This document shows positions 25,434 through 39,000 of a stretch of DNA of 64,000 nucleotides, piece by piece. The translations under genes and the position numbers were made by a program. The stretch comes from Cyanoderma ruficeps. Lineage: Eukaryota > Chordata > Aves > Passeriformes > Timaliidae. The first letter of the stretch is position 1, and every line of letters begins with the position of its first letter. Where the stretch lies: contig VZDJ01000101.1 in assembly GCA_008694505.1 (NCBI GenBank), positions 2,185,957-2,249,956 on the forward strand, in the 5' to 3' direction. The notes beneath the pieces were generated by a model. The model was not told where the DNA came from and searched no databases. It saw nothing but the letters and a program-made list of their open reading frames with translations.

Positions 25434-25662
25434 GTTGCATTCAGTCAGACAATTAATCATCATTCAAAACAATTTTTATGACAATTCTCTAAAAACATAC
25501 AATATTATTCTACTAGGTTTGAACCACTCTCTTCCACTTTTTCACTCCCTCCTCCATTCCTGTTGTAACATTGAAGTTGCATGACCTGTTAAGGATGAAT
25601 CAGCTCAGTACCTGATTAAAATGGTCTGAAGGAGAGTGTTTCAGGACAGGGTAAGTGGGACA

Positions 25663-27557
25663 TTAGATATGAGCAAACAGGAAACCTGAGAAAGAAGAGT
25701 GAACATAGTCAGAGGAGTAGAGACCATTAGATTCTGAATTGGGCAGTTGGAGCCATACTTGGTCATTTTCCATGAGATCGATGACAGCACTGCCAGAAGC
25801 CTGGTCAAGGTATCCTTTCTTGTACTCATCATAGGTGTACATAATTGGGGAACCATTTTTGTAGAGTGCAACCCAAACGTTTGTTCCTTTTGCATGTACA
25901 TGGTAGGAGAAATAATACAGTCCAGGGGTCCTGCAAGTGAAGATTCCTGTTCTGGGGTCATAGTGTTGCTGCCTATTGTACAGGATTTTATCAAATTTGA
26001 TGGGGACTGTTGCCGCAGGGTAGGCTTTGGAGAGGATGACACTGAAAGCAGACACCGGCATCCCTGTCAGAGCTTGGTTTACTCCTCCTTTTATGAAGGA
26101 TATTCCTGATAGCTCCCGAGACTCTCCTGCTTTAACATAACCTTCAGGCATCTGTGGGATTACAGCTTGGCCAGGGGGACCAGGAGGACCTGGGGGGCCG
26201 GGCATGCCGGGCTCACCATTGCTGCCTTTAGGCCCAGGGGGTCCAGGTGGTCCCATGGGTCCACTTAAGCCTTTTGTGGAAATGCCTGCTGGGCCTGGCA
26301 GTCCTGGTGCCCCTGGCTCACCCTTCGCACCAGGGGCTCCTGGCAGGCCAGGGGGGCCAATGGGACCTCTGATCCCAGGTATTCCTGAAGGCCCTCTGGG
26401 GCCTGGCTCACCGTTGGTCCCTGGCACTCCCTTGGCTCCTTGTGGACCCATTGGACCAGGCAGCCCAGGTAGCCCCGCAGGGCCCGTGTCGCCTTTTGGA
26501 CCTGGGAGACCTGCGTGTCCCTTAGGACCAGCAAGACCCTGCTCACCTGGGTATCCCGGCTTTCCCTCTAATCCTGGTAGGCCTCGTTCCCCCTTGGCCC
26601 CTGGGAATCCTGGGTGGCCTGCAGGGCCCATGTCACCTTTGGGCCCAGGTAGGCCATTCTCACCAGGCAAACCTTTGAGTCCGTGAGGGCCCATGTTCCC
26701 TGGTGGCCCGACCGGCCCTGGTTCGCCTGGCACACCAGCGGGACCTTGGTCTCCTTTAGGTCCTGGAAGGCCAGGAGGACCTTCAGGCCCTCTGTGTCCC
26801 TTCATCCCTGGTAATCCTGGCTTTCCAAAACCTGGGAGTCCCGGGGATCCGGGCAACCCTGCAGGTCCAGGATGTCCCTTGGCTCCAGGGATACCTGCTG
26901 CTCCTGGTGGTCCCATTGGCCCAGGCTTGCCAATGCCAACTTCTCCAGGTTCGCCTGGGAGACCCTGGGGACCTGGGAGACCAACTGCTCCAGGTGCACC
27001 TGGAAAACCTCGGTCACCTTTCAGACCTGGCTGACCTGGAAGGCCATTTTCACCAGGCTTCCCTATGCCAGCAGGACCAGGGGGGCCCCGGGGTCCCTGT
27101 GGGCCTGGAAGACCCCTGCCACCTGGGCGGCCTGGAATTCCGAATCCGTTTTCTCCCTTTTGTCCATTGATACCTGGGATACCTGGCTCTCCCTTCTCGC
27201 CAGGGGGTCCCCTTGGCCCCTGAGCTCCTGGAGGGCCTTGTGGTCCTGGCTTGCCAGGGACAGTCAGTCCTGCGGGGCCAGGGGTGCCGGGCGGCCCTTG
27301 TGGCCCTCTTGCTCCTGGGAGTCCAACAGGTCCAGGTTCTCCTTTCTCGCCGTTTAGTCCTCTTGCTCCTGGCTTTCCTGGTAGACCTGGCACTCCTGGC
27401 TTTCCGACCGCAGAGAAACCAGGTGGTCCTGGGGGACCAGGGGGGCCTTGGGGACCCGGGCTTCCAAACCCTGGCTTTCCTGCAGGTCCTGGTTGTCCTC
27501 TTGGTCCAGCAGGGCCTGGGGGACCAGGGGGTCCTTGTTCTCCCCTTACCTGGACAC
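25663..27557 (-). CDS. COL10A1: COL10A1 coding exon 3 (triple helix and NC1/C1q domain)
   Basis: The exon starts after a CTCTCTCTCACAG acceptor (27558 side) with [20 protein letters not shown]. It runs without a stop to F-L-F-A-H-I and TAA at 25665-25663. The whole collagenous domain and C1q domain in one exon is characteristic of collagens VIII and X and unlike the fibrillar collagens. The DNA is locally GC-rich and repetitive because of Gly-Pro codons. That creates long spurious open frames on the + strand (26204-27616) with a proline/glycine-rich mirror composition. Confidence 0.98.
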
Positions 27558-30500
27558 CTGTGAGAGAGAGGAAACCAGATCAACCAGGGCACCTACAATA
27601 TTTGCAGGCAATATAGCATGGTGGTAAAATGCATGAAGGGTTAACTTCAGCCTCATAGAAATCAAGTTTCAGCTGCTGTGTTGATCACTGAGAACCCCAC
27701 ATTCAGAGTAAAAGTGTTTCACTGCCCTTACAAGTAACAAGTGCAGATTTGTTGGAAATGTGAGATATAAGACCTCTAGAATTTTATTTTTTTTTGCTTC
27801 AATACATTCAAGGTCATCAGAGACCTTAAAGAAATGCTGTGCAAGTAGATGCAGACTATTAAGTAAGGGAAAAAAAAACAACAACAGGTAACAGATTTAA
27901 CAGGTCATCAGACTTGATGAATGAAATGACAGAAAGTAGTCTGTGCAGGTGCAGCAGCTTTTGGAAACAGCTTGGTGCTACATTTACGTAGTGAGAATTC
28001 TGTTCTTCCCTTCCCCCTACTTTCGAAAGTGGCCCATGGCACTGGTTCTTTTGTAAATATATGAATGTTACATTTTCAGATATTGTCTGAAAGACTCTTC
28101 TGTCATAAAAATTTCACACAGTGGCAAGGTCACAACTGATAATTCATTTTACTGCTGTCAGAATTCCGGCACTATTATGGGGTTTTTAAATACTACTTCA
28201 TTTTCTTAGTTACCAAAACAGCAGGTGGAGCCACTTAACCAAATGTCACAAATAAAGGAATACATAAGCAAGCTCACTGCTTAGTTGAACATGTGCTTGG
28301 GAGGAGCCTGCAGCTTTATGTTGGAATTAGCATGTTGATTTGTTGGACTTTACATGCAAGTTTAACATGGATACTGTGAGACTACTTCAGCAGTTTGCAA
28401 CAACTGGCAGCATTATAGAACAAAATGGCATATCTGTGATGGATGTTAATTTAAGAAGTCATCTTAAAAATAGAAAACTGAGGGATGCAAAAAGAGCCTG
28501 GATTCAGTTTTTTATATTGGCAACACATTCTGCTGAATGCTTATTTAGAAAATATTATTAATTTCTCAACAATTGCATCAGCTACAATTTTTCCTTTCAG
28601 TCTCTCACAAAAAGACCAGTGTGTGTATTACATATATATATATATATATACACATGAAAATTTATACAGTGACTATTTGGCTGTCTCTTAGATAATAAAC
28701 TGCATTTTCCAATATGTGGCTAGTCTTGCTGAACAAAAGTGAGGTGAAGGAGGAAACTATGCTTCTACATATTGTTTTGTTTTTTTTTTAAATAATAGTG
28801 GTGTGCTTATGAAATACATTTGATTTTGGTTTGTTATCGGATGTGGAAGGTTGCCTTCTTCCTGTATTGACAGGGAAATTGTTCTTATCGAGGTAGTGCA
28901 GAGAGTGCATTTTCTTTTCTGCTGATGCATAAAATCAGCACAAATGCATATCAACTTATTTTGCACGTCTTCCTATCTCGCCCTTCTTAAGGCCATGAAA
29001 ATGCAGATAAGCTGTTAAAATCCAGCACATAGAAAACAAGCATGGTCTGTGATTTATTTGTGATATATTGACTTTTTTTTTTTTGTGGCAGATGGCATCA
29101 GACTTTAGCTCAGAGTCTATCTTATTACTTTTACCATATTTTAGATGCAAATATCAGTCCTAGGTTCACAGGGTGGTGGGTCCTGCCAATTTTGCCTAAG
29201 ATGTTGAAGGCACTGTCAGCACTCATGTTGTTATAGAGATTTCCTGTGAACTGTATAGTTCTAAAGTTCTGCTGCTTTTAGATTAAAATTGTAATTGTAA
29301 TTGTGCTGTCTAAAAACAATGGTTATTCCTCTGAGGAAAGGACTGCTAAATCCATTTATGAAGTAGAATTTATACCAAGAACATTGAAGTATTGATTGGC
29401 TACTCTTTTACATGTCTCAGCACATACCTTGATGCAAAATTGGTTTGCATTCTCTAGTGCAATCAAATCTCATATAGGTATTGAATTAAATATGTAGACT
29501 TTAACATAACTTGCAGTAATGGCTTATTTAAACATTGCTGAATAGTAAGACCTCATTCAATTATTATTTTCAACTTGGGCTTTTCAAATATTTCAAGCCA
29601 AAGAGATTCTGGTTAAAAAATTATGTTCTGGAGAGCTGTCAATACCAAGATTTTTTTTAAACAATTTCACCAAACTAAATGAAGCTTTAATAGGCTTTGG
29701 TTGGCAACAGAAATAGTGTGATTTGTTTTATGTTGTCCTGAGTCACCGGTTTGGGTTTAGACTGAAATTTCAGTTCTGGGCTGCTTTTTGACAAAGCTGT
29801 ACAAAGCAAAAAGGTAATTTTTTGGTATATATATCTGTAATAGTCAATATTTGGTGATCAAATTGGAAAAGTAAGCTATGATGAAAAGCTTGCTATTGCT
29901 ACTTGAGCTACTTGCAAATGGAACAACTCAATAACTAGACAAAAGCTGAATTGATTTGGTTCTGTAGGTTCTTGTTTTATTCTTCTGAGATCATCTGAGA
30001 TTAGAAGTGATGATCTCCAGCAGTCTTCCCTCTTTGAATTTTTCTAAAAACTCTCTATAGGATGCTTGTTTTCCGGACTCAGGGATAACAGTCTTCTATT
30101 TCAAAGCTTGCTCACCAATTCAAAATTTGTCAAGCACTTTTGAATGACTGGACTCGTGTGTCTGTAAAACTGTAGACTGTTTGTGCTCTTGAGGTCTTGT
30201 ATATAGTTTTCTGTTGCATTTCCTAAATCATGAGCATTTTATACTTCTCAGGCTTTGATATAATCATTCTCATTCTAAATATGAATTTTCACTCACATTA
30301 GATTCTGTGTTCATATATAAAGTGAAAACTTAGTCCAGGACAAGTAGTTTCCCCCTTTCACACCATTTTCTGTCTACCCTGATTCTTGCTTAATTTGTTG
30401 CTGGTTTCCCCCTTCCCAGATGTTTTCTATAGAGGGGAAAGAAGAACCACCATGAGGATAAGTAAGTGAAGTATACTAGAGGATAGCCAAGTAAATATAC

Positions 30501-32272
30501 TTCACTTCAAAATAGTATCAGTATGTAAATTATTCTGAATAAAGTCATGGAAAAACACAATGAAAAGCTAATGAGGAAGGAGGGAGGAAATGCAGCATTT
30601 AACTCAGTGAGAGTTCTAGTTAGTAAGTCCTCAGAGTAGCTGTTTATGTGCATGTACCTGAAGTTCATCTGGGAGTGCGGGGACTCCAGGAAGTCCTTGT
30701 GCTGAAGACAAGGGATGAAACTATGACAGTATTTATTTTGGTACAGCCCAGGAGAATATTTTGGGGGTAAGGTTCCCAGCCATGCTGCTCTCACTTGTTT
30801 CTTACCGGAGATCCTTGGAGCATGTGGGTTGGAGCTGGTTGGTATGGGGCCAATGCTGACACGAGCTGGTATGAGACCAGAGTCCTTTTGAGCTTGATGT
30901 GTGCTGCTCATAATCCATAGAATCTGTCTGCAGAGCTATTCTGAATCAAAACCTCCTGAATAAAGCTAATGTGGATGCAATGCCTCAAGCAGCAATTCTG
31001 CTCTCCAGATATGCCCATGTCCTTCTTCTGGTCAAGAGCTGTTTTCTGAGCCCCTCATTCAGTTTCCTCATTTCCACCCAAGTGTGATTACTACAACTAA
31101 AAGTGGATGGGATACAGCAAAAAATAAAGCTGTTTTGAATAGCCTAATGATGTGTGAAAGAAAATAATGCTATTCTCAGGGGTTAAGGTAGGGTGTTTAA
31201 AAGGAAGATAGATTTCTCTTAATTTTAGTGATGACAATTTTGAATAGTCATTATGGATCAGAAGCTTTGAGTTCAAGTTTTTTAAAAAAAATGTGTTCCA
31301 TGCCTAAGCATAGAAAAATAAAACAGAACTCAAAAAGTTTCAAATACTAGGGATAGCCACCTGTTTGACTTGAAGGGACAGAGAGGATAACCAGAAACAG
31401 GATGAAACAATGTAGGATTGCAGTTATGTATTGCCTATCCAAGCTGCCATAAGACTGATTTATGCAATGAAGAGGGTTTTTTAATTATACTAAAGCTAGA
31501 ATTGTTACATTATTATGTGCTTATCCCAATAATTAAAGCATAAGCTTAAATCACTCATGAAAAACTATGTAGAAGTTTACGGCACATTTTTACAACTACA
31601 TAACATTTTATTTTGTCTTTCTGGGCTTTGAGCGGGTCTTCATTTGTGCATGTGTATCATATACATATTTAAATTCATACCTAAGGTCTGTTTTGAGTAC
31701 AGATAACATGACAAAATATGTAAAAGTTCTTCCTGAATGAAAGTAGTTTGTAGAGGACAGGCCTGTTGCTAGAAACCCCAGTGGTGAATCAAGAAATTTG
31801 AAGATAATTAGCGTATTGTACATCATTATGTGCACAATCGTGTTGTGTTATTCCCACTATTGAAGCAGAGATCTGGAGCTGTTACTTTGTTTCTGCTCTA
31901 TATGGCTTTGGTGTTTATTGTGTAAAACATTTTTCTGACAGATGTGCACCTTTGTCAGTAGGAGGCAACTCCAGAGCCACTGTAAATTCTTTCTCAGGTG
32001 ATAAAATTATTTCAATAAACCTAAACTGTTGCTGAAATTTGAATACCAGTAGTATAAACAAAGAGCTTTTAGTCATGGAGTGAACTTCTAGGAATAATTG
32101 TGTTAGTTTATCATGAAAGAATAGTAAACTTACCTTGACTCTTTACATTGTATGGTAGAAAATGTGGCCCCTTGATGCTGGATTGTTTTTGATATCGCTC
32201 AGAAAAATATCCATCACCACCATGGACAATGTTCAGACAAAACAGCAGCAGTAGAGATATTTGTAAATGCAT
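25663..32272 (-). CDS. COL10A1: COL10A1, collagen alpha-1(X) chain, complete
   Basis: Coding exons 32272-32134 and 27557-25663 (minus strand) join in frame to 677 residues, close to the 680 of human. Residues 1-18 ([18 protein letters not shown]) form a signal peptide, followed by a short NC2 domain to about residue 51. The Gly-X-Y helix runs from about 52 to 510. NC1 spans about 511-677, with a C1q-like domain from about 546 ([15 protein letters not shown]) to the C-terminus. The helix has eight imperfections: GFG-S-PG, GFSAVG, GLTVPG, GFGIPG, GIGKPG twice, GFGKPG and GISTKG. Human collagen X is also described with eight. The protein is a short-chain homotrimeric network collagen secreted by hypertrophic chondrocytes during endochondral ossification. 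It is nested antisense in an NT5DC1 intron. No break was found. Confidence 0.98.
27558..32133 (-). other. COL10A1: COL10A1 intron 2
   Basis: GT-AG intron of 4.6 kb on the minus strand, donor GTAAGT at 32133 and acceptor CACAG at 27558. It contains a (TA)n run at 28632-28651 but no mobile element I recognise. Open frames inside it (for example minus 30507-30911, 134 codons) show no family features. Confidence 0.93.
28632..28651. repeat. (TA)n microsatellite
   Basis: About ten TA units in an intron, ending in ACACATG. Confidence 0.85.
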
Positions 32273-32282
32273 GTTTCCAAAT
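32134..32282 (-). CDS. COL10A1: COL10A1 exon 2 (start codon, signal peptide, NC2)
   Basis: The 149-base exon opens ten bases before the ATG (32272-32270) after a CATAACAG acceptor, and ends in phase 1 before GTAAGT. It encodes the signal peptide and most of NC2, with S-E-R-Y-Q and P-Y-N-V-K-S-Q, both recognisable in other collagen X chains. Start context AAACATGC has A at -3. Confidence 0.95.
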
Positions 32283-32915
32283 CTGTTATGTGTTAGAAAA
32301 GGTAGAGAAAGTTTGCTGTAAAGAAAAGCTCTGGTTTTGTAGCATGAATAGTGAGTTTTCTTAAATTATTGGTATTTAAAAAAAACATTATTTTGTGCTT
32401 ACTTCCATCTGCTTTCACTAGTTTTGAAAATTTCTCTAAGAAAAAGGGAATCAGCATTGCTATCACTTTGAATGATGAAGCTGTTGTACAGATAGATTAG
32501 AGGCAATAGTCTCACTCTTAGGAAAAGAATAATTTTGATTGGATGGCAGCCCATTCAAGACAACAATATTCAAAAACAGAGATTATTTTAACTAGACCTC
32601 CAAAGTAAGTTTAGGAGTTCTATATACCAAAACTCCTGAAAAGAAGAGAAGTTTTCAGTGAAAATACATAAACACTTCCTCTGTAGTACTATAGCAGATG
32701 CAGGGTGAAGTCCTGGTTCCTTCAGCATCAGTGGCAAAAATCTCACCAAGGTTGAAACCTGGTTTTTACCTGTAGCCCTACAAAGAGCCCTGGTAGCAGT
32801 GAGGATGCTGTCACTGGCCCTTAATATCAACCCTCTTCCCTCCTTAGACAGAAAATAGGCATCCTGAAGAAGTTACCTTCAAAACCAAAGAGAGTAGAAT
32901 GAAATTGTGACATAC
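32283..32915 (-). other. COL10A1: COL10A1 intron 1
   Basis: Intron of about 630 bp in the 5'UTR, GTATGT donor at 32915 and CATAACAG acceptor at 32283. Nothing else recognised. Confidence 0.75.
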
Positions 32916-33010
32916 CAAAATGTTGTGGAGCTCCAATGCAGAGTGGTAGAGGAGTGAATCCTCCTCTACTGAGGAGTTCTTCTGCCACTGGTGAGTGAGC
33001 AGAAGCTGAT
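32916..33010 (-). other. COL10A1: COL10A1 exon 1 (5'UTR)
   Basis: Inferred non-coding first exon. It would start about 30 bases below the TATA-like box and end at TTTTG|GTATG, giving about 95 bases. This fits the small untranslated first exon known for avian collagen X. An ATG at 33018-33016 lies just before the expected start, so it is probably outside the mRNA. If transcription began earlier it would open an upstream reading frame. Confidence 0.75.
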
Positions 33011-33030
33011 GATTTCATGTGCCACCCTTG

Positions 33031-33040
33031 AGTATTTATC
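33031..33040 (-). promoter_or_regulatory. COL10A1: TATA-like box of COL10A1
   Basis: Minus strand GATAAATACT, about 25-30 bases before the inferred 5' end of exon 1. A G-rich run (GGGGGAGGAG-like) lies further upstream near 33080-33090. A TATA-type promoter without a CpG island suits a tightly cell-type-restricted gene, in contrast to the NT5DC1 promoter. Confidence 0.65.
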
Positions 33041-33049
33041 TGGTTTTCC

Positions 33050-36000
33050 TCTTAGTTGGGTGACTGCTGGACATAAGCTCCTCCCCCAAAATCAGTAAGC
33101 AGTAATTACCTGTGTGTGTATAAGTGTGTTTTTTAGGGGTGGGGAAGAGCTATTTTGGGCAGTCATCCTAGATTCTCTTAAGGGGTATTTTTTTTTTTAC
33201 TTTTTTCTCATTATTTTTTTGGATTTCTTATTGTTTATGAGATTGTATTGCTCATAGCTTGTTTTTTCTAAAATGTTATAATTTTTTTCTAAAATTTTAT
33301 TTTATTTTTAAACCCCTCTGTTTTTAGAACTGATAGAGGTAACATTGGGGAAAATCATGAATTAGTAAGTGAGGTTAGTATTTCCAAATGTTCATTTAAA
33401 TTTCTCTGTAAATGGAAAGACCTATACATTTTGAACTTTGGTGAGCTGTTCCTTCCAGGAGTAACCCCACTAAAGTTTGTAGAGACCATTTATGTGAGTA
33501 ACTAGAGACTACTTATGTGCGTAATTAATCAGTGGGATACAAGTGAAGACCTTCAGATCAATTAAGATGTTAATAAGGAAGTTGTCAGAGAACCTGATTA
33601 CTTTTAAGAAGTTATTTTAGGAGATTATGTTATATCTCTACACTTCTGTTTTGATGTTGGAGGTATACTACTACACATACAATGCAAGTAATGTTTCTGT
33701 ATTATGAAGTCTTGAAATGCGGGTTCACATTACAAAATGAGAACTTCTTTGTGTGTGGTTGTATCAAATGTACTGAAATTCACATTGCTTAATTTTGCAA
33801 GAGTTAACACAGGGTGGTGTTTAGGGGTTTCAGTTTAGTACATTTAAACAAATGCTGGTTTTAGTGTTGGTGGATCAAACCTGGTTATGGTTTTAGCTCT
33901 TGAGAGATTTTGTTAAACCAGTCTTGCTTCATGGATTGTACTCACAGATTGCAACAACTTTTTTTTTAATAAATCTTACAGTGATTCAGCGCCACTTTAT
34001 TGAAGTTCAGTACTACATAGGCAGTAATTCTCAGTCTTTGAATTCTTTGTGACTGAATAATCTTTTAAATCTGAAGGTCAAAGTAAAAGACAAAAAACAA
34101 CTTTTCTGATTAAGGATGAAACTGTAGAATTAAATATATAGTGCACTTTGCTTTAAGAAACAGATACCTACATATAAATTATCTGTGTATTAAAACTCTT
34201 TTGCCAATTTCAGATTTCTTTGCTATTTATATATGATATTCAGTTTTGTAGGAGTTATATGAGTACTAATAAATAATGCGTACTACTGTCGGTTCTCATG
34301 CATGGTAGGTACAGAAGGAACACCTGTTACTGTTCCAACCAAAAAACTGAGCTGGTGGCCCTGAACCCTGTGGCTATCTTGTGGAATGACAGGTTAACGT
34401 GGGCTGAATTTTACCTGCTCCATGTCTTTGTTTAATTCCACACTCTTCAGCTTTTTTGGCTTTTATGTATTATGGCAAATATCCTAGAACACAAGTTACT
34501 GTACTGAAAGGGACCAGTGGACCATCAAGTCTGTTCTGCTTCCAATTGTGCTAATACCTTTGCTTACTAGAGGATTGGATTAATGTTTTAACTTAAACTG
34601 GTGCAATAATTTATTCAATGTATTGTTGAACAGTTCTTTTCTTCTATTCTTCTTCCTAGCCATCCTCTAAACAACGCTATTCTTGTACTATTTTTGTAAA
34701 TAACCCTTTTTTGCTTCAGGGGTCTTCAGACTAAAGCCTGCTTTCTCCATTGAGCTTGCATGCCTGACCTGGTCAGTGATTTTCAAAGAGTTTGCATATC
34801 TGAGATGACATTTCTACTCCGCACATATGTTTTCAGTTTCTTTTAGTCTTTCAGAGAAAGAAACTCTGTCCTCAGGTTTTTTTCTGTAACTTCTCAAGGT
34901 GCTTTATTTAAAAAATTAGTCTCTGTAAACTCAGATGAGAATCCAGTCATCCACTTTCAGAAGTAGCAAATATATGGGCATAAAGTTTATTTCCTTCTTG
35001 AAAAAACACAGCTCCAGCCCCTTTTTGGGTTTGTATAAATCCAAAAATAGCTTTTGATTTTTTAAAGCATTTAAATATACAGCTCTTAGTGGGAAGTGTG
35101 GTTGTTGCTAATTTGACAATATTTGGTTAAGAACAGCAGGCGACAGTTTCATGCACACACAGTTTTGTGCTAATTTCTTGCCTAATTCATAAATACCCCC
35201 AAAGCAGGCACACTTACGTTACAAAAGCACCAATAATTTACACTGATATTTGCCCAGCACCCTTGCTTCCTGCCTTGGCTCCCTCTGGGCAGGAAGGTCA
35301 ATAACCTCTGTGTGTCTTTGCATAAAAAGGGATGACTGTGGGGTCACAAGGTATATACAGGCAAACCCGTTGTCCTTGTGATTAGCCTGAGCTCCACCCA
35401 ATTGTGCTATCTTATGCCACTTCTTTGGCTTGAGGTTTTGTTTTTTGTGGGTGCAGGAGGTTGAATTAGAATTGGAGTTGACTGCTTTTGTATGTTTTCC
35501 CTGTTGCTGTGGCTCTTTCGTATTGGGAGAGCACTAACATGCATTTAGTGCTAATCGTGCGTATTAAAGGTGTGCTGGGGTGTGTATTTGCCCTTGCAAA
35601 AGTACGTCCAACAGACACACTTGTGTATATCCATTTACAGTAACAGCACATCATAAACTAGAAAGGTTATTTGCAAAGCTGTTTTCAAAACACAAACCTT
35701 CAGATGCTTTTGTGTTGTAGTCACACATTTAGAAGGTTGTTGTTGCTTACAATTGAAGGTGTCTTCACTCCCTCCTCCCCTCAAATGTAATAGTCAGGAA
35801 TAAAATTTGAACCATTCTGCTACTTCAGAACTTTCTTTTTAGTAGTGTACTAGCTGCATCTTACCATTTAAAGGTAGTCACGTTCTTGCAATGCAATAGC
35901 TTAAATCCTAAACTTAACTGCAATAAAAAGACTCCAAATAGTCTCTATGGACCACATGAATGGTGCTGAAGTCAAAGCCTCCAGTGCCATTTGCAGCAGT

Positions 36001-39000
36001 CTGCAGTGTTTCATCAGATTTGCTGACTAGGTGTTCAGATTGTTGTTGAATGTTGCTGGAAAGTCTGCACTTACGCATGATTCCCAAAACCCTTTTTTGC
36101 TTCCATCTCTATACTCCCACAGAGTCAGCGGAAACACGTGTAACATGGAAGTGATGCCATGATTTGGGAAATGGGAACTGACTTTCACCACAACCCTGCA
36201 AGTTACTCACAAAGTGACTTGAGTGAGTCCCACAATAAGCAACTGCTTACAAGGAAGAAGCATGGAACATCTTAATTAAACATAAGTTGTAATAAAACAA
36301 TAAACCACTCCCTGTCATGCGCCCTTAAAAAAAAAACTGAAAAAAAACAAAACGAGCTGAGAAGAAAAATGGTTGTGCTAGATCCTTGCAGTAGGTGGGA
36401 ACAGGCCAGTTATGTTCCTGATGCTGAGGATACTCAGTGTGAATATATTTATTGTTTTGACTTCGAATATGTGATCTTGAGTTTTGCACTATCTAAGCAC
36501 AAACCATGACCTTCAAATAACACAGTTCTCTGAAAGTAATAACTCACTGCTTTAACCTGTAATTTGTCTTTTTCTTAATCAATTGGCCTGTAGTCATAAT
36601 CCTGACTTTTTTTCTTAAAATTGCTGTTATGGATTATAGTTACTGTTCATGGTAAAAAATAGTACTCAAGGAACCTGGTCTATGGAGGGCTGTTTACTCT
36701 CTTTATTTGGATAAATAATCTCAGTAGTGAAGAAAGAGTTGAGAATGTGCTGGTGGGAGATTTTTCCTTTAATTTAAAAAGTAGACTGAAAAATGGGGAG
36801 TTACTTGTTATTGACAATATAAAATCAAAACAGTGTCAACGTCAGGACACAGTGCTTTTGCTGCTTCTGGCTCAGGTCCAATTTACTTACCTACTTGAAG
36901 TAGAAAGAATGTCCTAGTGTGTGACATGTTTTCTTCTGTTAAAATGTTTGTACCCAAAACACGTGGTAGTTTTGGAAAGGACTCTAACAGCTCCCAGCAC
37001 CATCTCTGGTGAACAAATTCTCCAGCCTCCAGTTTTAAGTTTTCAAAGAAAGGTGTTCAAGAGCTTCCACGAGAAGTTTGAAAGCCTACCATAAAATTAA
37101 AGGAATAATTGGATTTCCTAGTTTGTGGTATGCTTTATGGCCCTTTGGAAACTCCTAAATCATGTCAATTCCATGGTTTAAAGCTGTCTTCTATCCCTTT
37201 CTGTCACACAGTGGTGAAGAGTGTTCTCATCCTCCCACAATAGCAGCCAGGTAAGCCCTCAATGGGAGTGCAGAGCAACAAAGTGTCCTACCGAACCTGA
37301 AGAGCCAAACTAATACAGAGGGGTTTCAGCTTTTTATTGTCCACAGTCAAATGGACACAGAGGAATAGGAAATGGGAAAATTTGTTAACTTGATAGCTGT
37401 GGGAAATCTGGGTGTTTGTTTTGCTGCTGTTTGTTTTGCTTTGTATTTATTGTAACATTCCATTTACATGGAGGGTATTTTCTACTCCAATACTAGCTGC
37501 TTGGACTGCACAGGACTAGAAAACATCTTGGTGAAAGAAATATTTACCTTGCTAATTGAAAAATAAATAGTATTTATTTTGAGTTTCAGAATGCATGTTG
37601 TCTTTTTTAATTAAGAGGCTTGTTGAGGTAACATGCAGGGCTGTGCCGCCCTATCTATATCCATATATTGAGATATAATAAAGAATTCTCTTTAAACAAA
37701 CTAAAACAAACACTGTTACTCCTACAGTCCTGTTGTACTCTTTTTATGGACTTGAAGTCCTTATACTCTTTTAACACTTGTAATTGTGGTTGAGTAAATG
37801 TTCTCCTTTCAAGTAGTAATGGAAAGATGGTCTGTATTTTTTCTGGCACTGCAAAACTGACTGCTGACCAGTTTGTTCTGTTCAGCTCAAGTAACTTGAT
37901 CACAAGAGCTCTATTTAGTATAGCAGTATATTTAAATAGATGACACTTGGTTAAGTATTTATAGTTGTATTCTGGCTGAGTTAACTTGCAGGGACACTGA
38001 ATAACCATGTTGAAACCTCAAGAGATGTGTTCCACATAGCTTATAGAGAAAGCTTTGAGACTGATGTGAATTTTTGATGAAGCAGTCCTCTGAGACTGAT
38101 AGTATTATTGATTATTACTTTCCAACAGCACTACATTGTTTACCGTGCTCACTAGACTTGTATAAAGATAAGACAATCTTCACCCATCTTAGAGAGTTTC
38201 TGTTAACTGAGTAAAAGATACTAAACAGAAGTACTGGTGTTAGTAAAAATGTTTTCCTTGGGTATCCTGTTGGCCTGACCTTATCCCTCCCTCATTTTTA
38301 TTTCTTCCTCCCTTGCTCCTGAAAGTAAAAACAACAAATACTGTTTAAATGAATGTATTAATTTGAAACTCCTATCAGGTATGTGGGATTAATTGAAAAC
38401 CAATCATTTTCAAGATATTGAAAACACAAAGCTGGGTTAATATATTAAATATTCATCCTTTCTTTCACAAATGCTTTTCTAATTAAGTGTAAATGTTTAA
38501 TTATATGAAGTTTTGTATTTTAACTAGTTCTATTTAAAAGTGCACACACGTGGCTGCTGGCAGGACTTACATAGAGAGGAAGAGCAGAAGTATTTGGTGC
38601 ACAGTTCAGGAAAATAAAATTTCCAGGAGCCTGGTCACTGAATAGCCTGAGTAAATGCAAAGATTTTGCTCTGGATTTTGACAAGAGAGTTCCACAAAAC
38701 TCTTTCTGGAGCTACTTAAACATAATCAGATAAAGACGTTTCCAGTTCATTCTAGCTGAAGATGCTCATTTTCAGCCTTCTGGTTGATGTTGATTGCACT
38801 CCCAATTGTGTCAATACAATGGTTTATGAAGCTTTTCTCTAAGAATTTAATTTGGATTAAAATCAGTCAGACTATTCTAGGAGTGATGGAGGATGGAGGG
38901 TTGTTTTCTATAGGTCCGTGCCATTTCACAGTATGTTTTAAATTATTTTAAACACGTTAACTAGATCGGTAGTCTTCAAAAATTACTGTGAGTCTTCTTT

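Noticed and set aside
26204..27616. Plus-strand open frames rich in Gly-Pro or Leu/Trp opposite COL10A1
   Set aside because: They are mirror images of the collagen Gly-X-Y codons. The minus frame ends in a textbook C1q domain and has proper splice sites.
30507..30911. 134-codon minus-strand frame in COL10A1 intron 2
   Set aside because: No family resemblance; it ends in a hydrophobic, AT-driven stretch. COL10A1 is known with three exons and does not need it.
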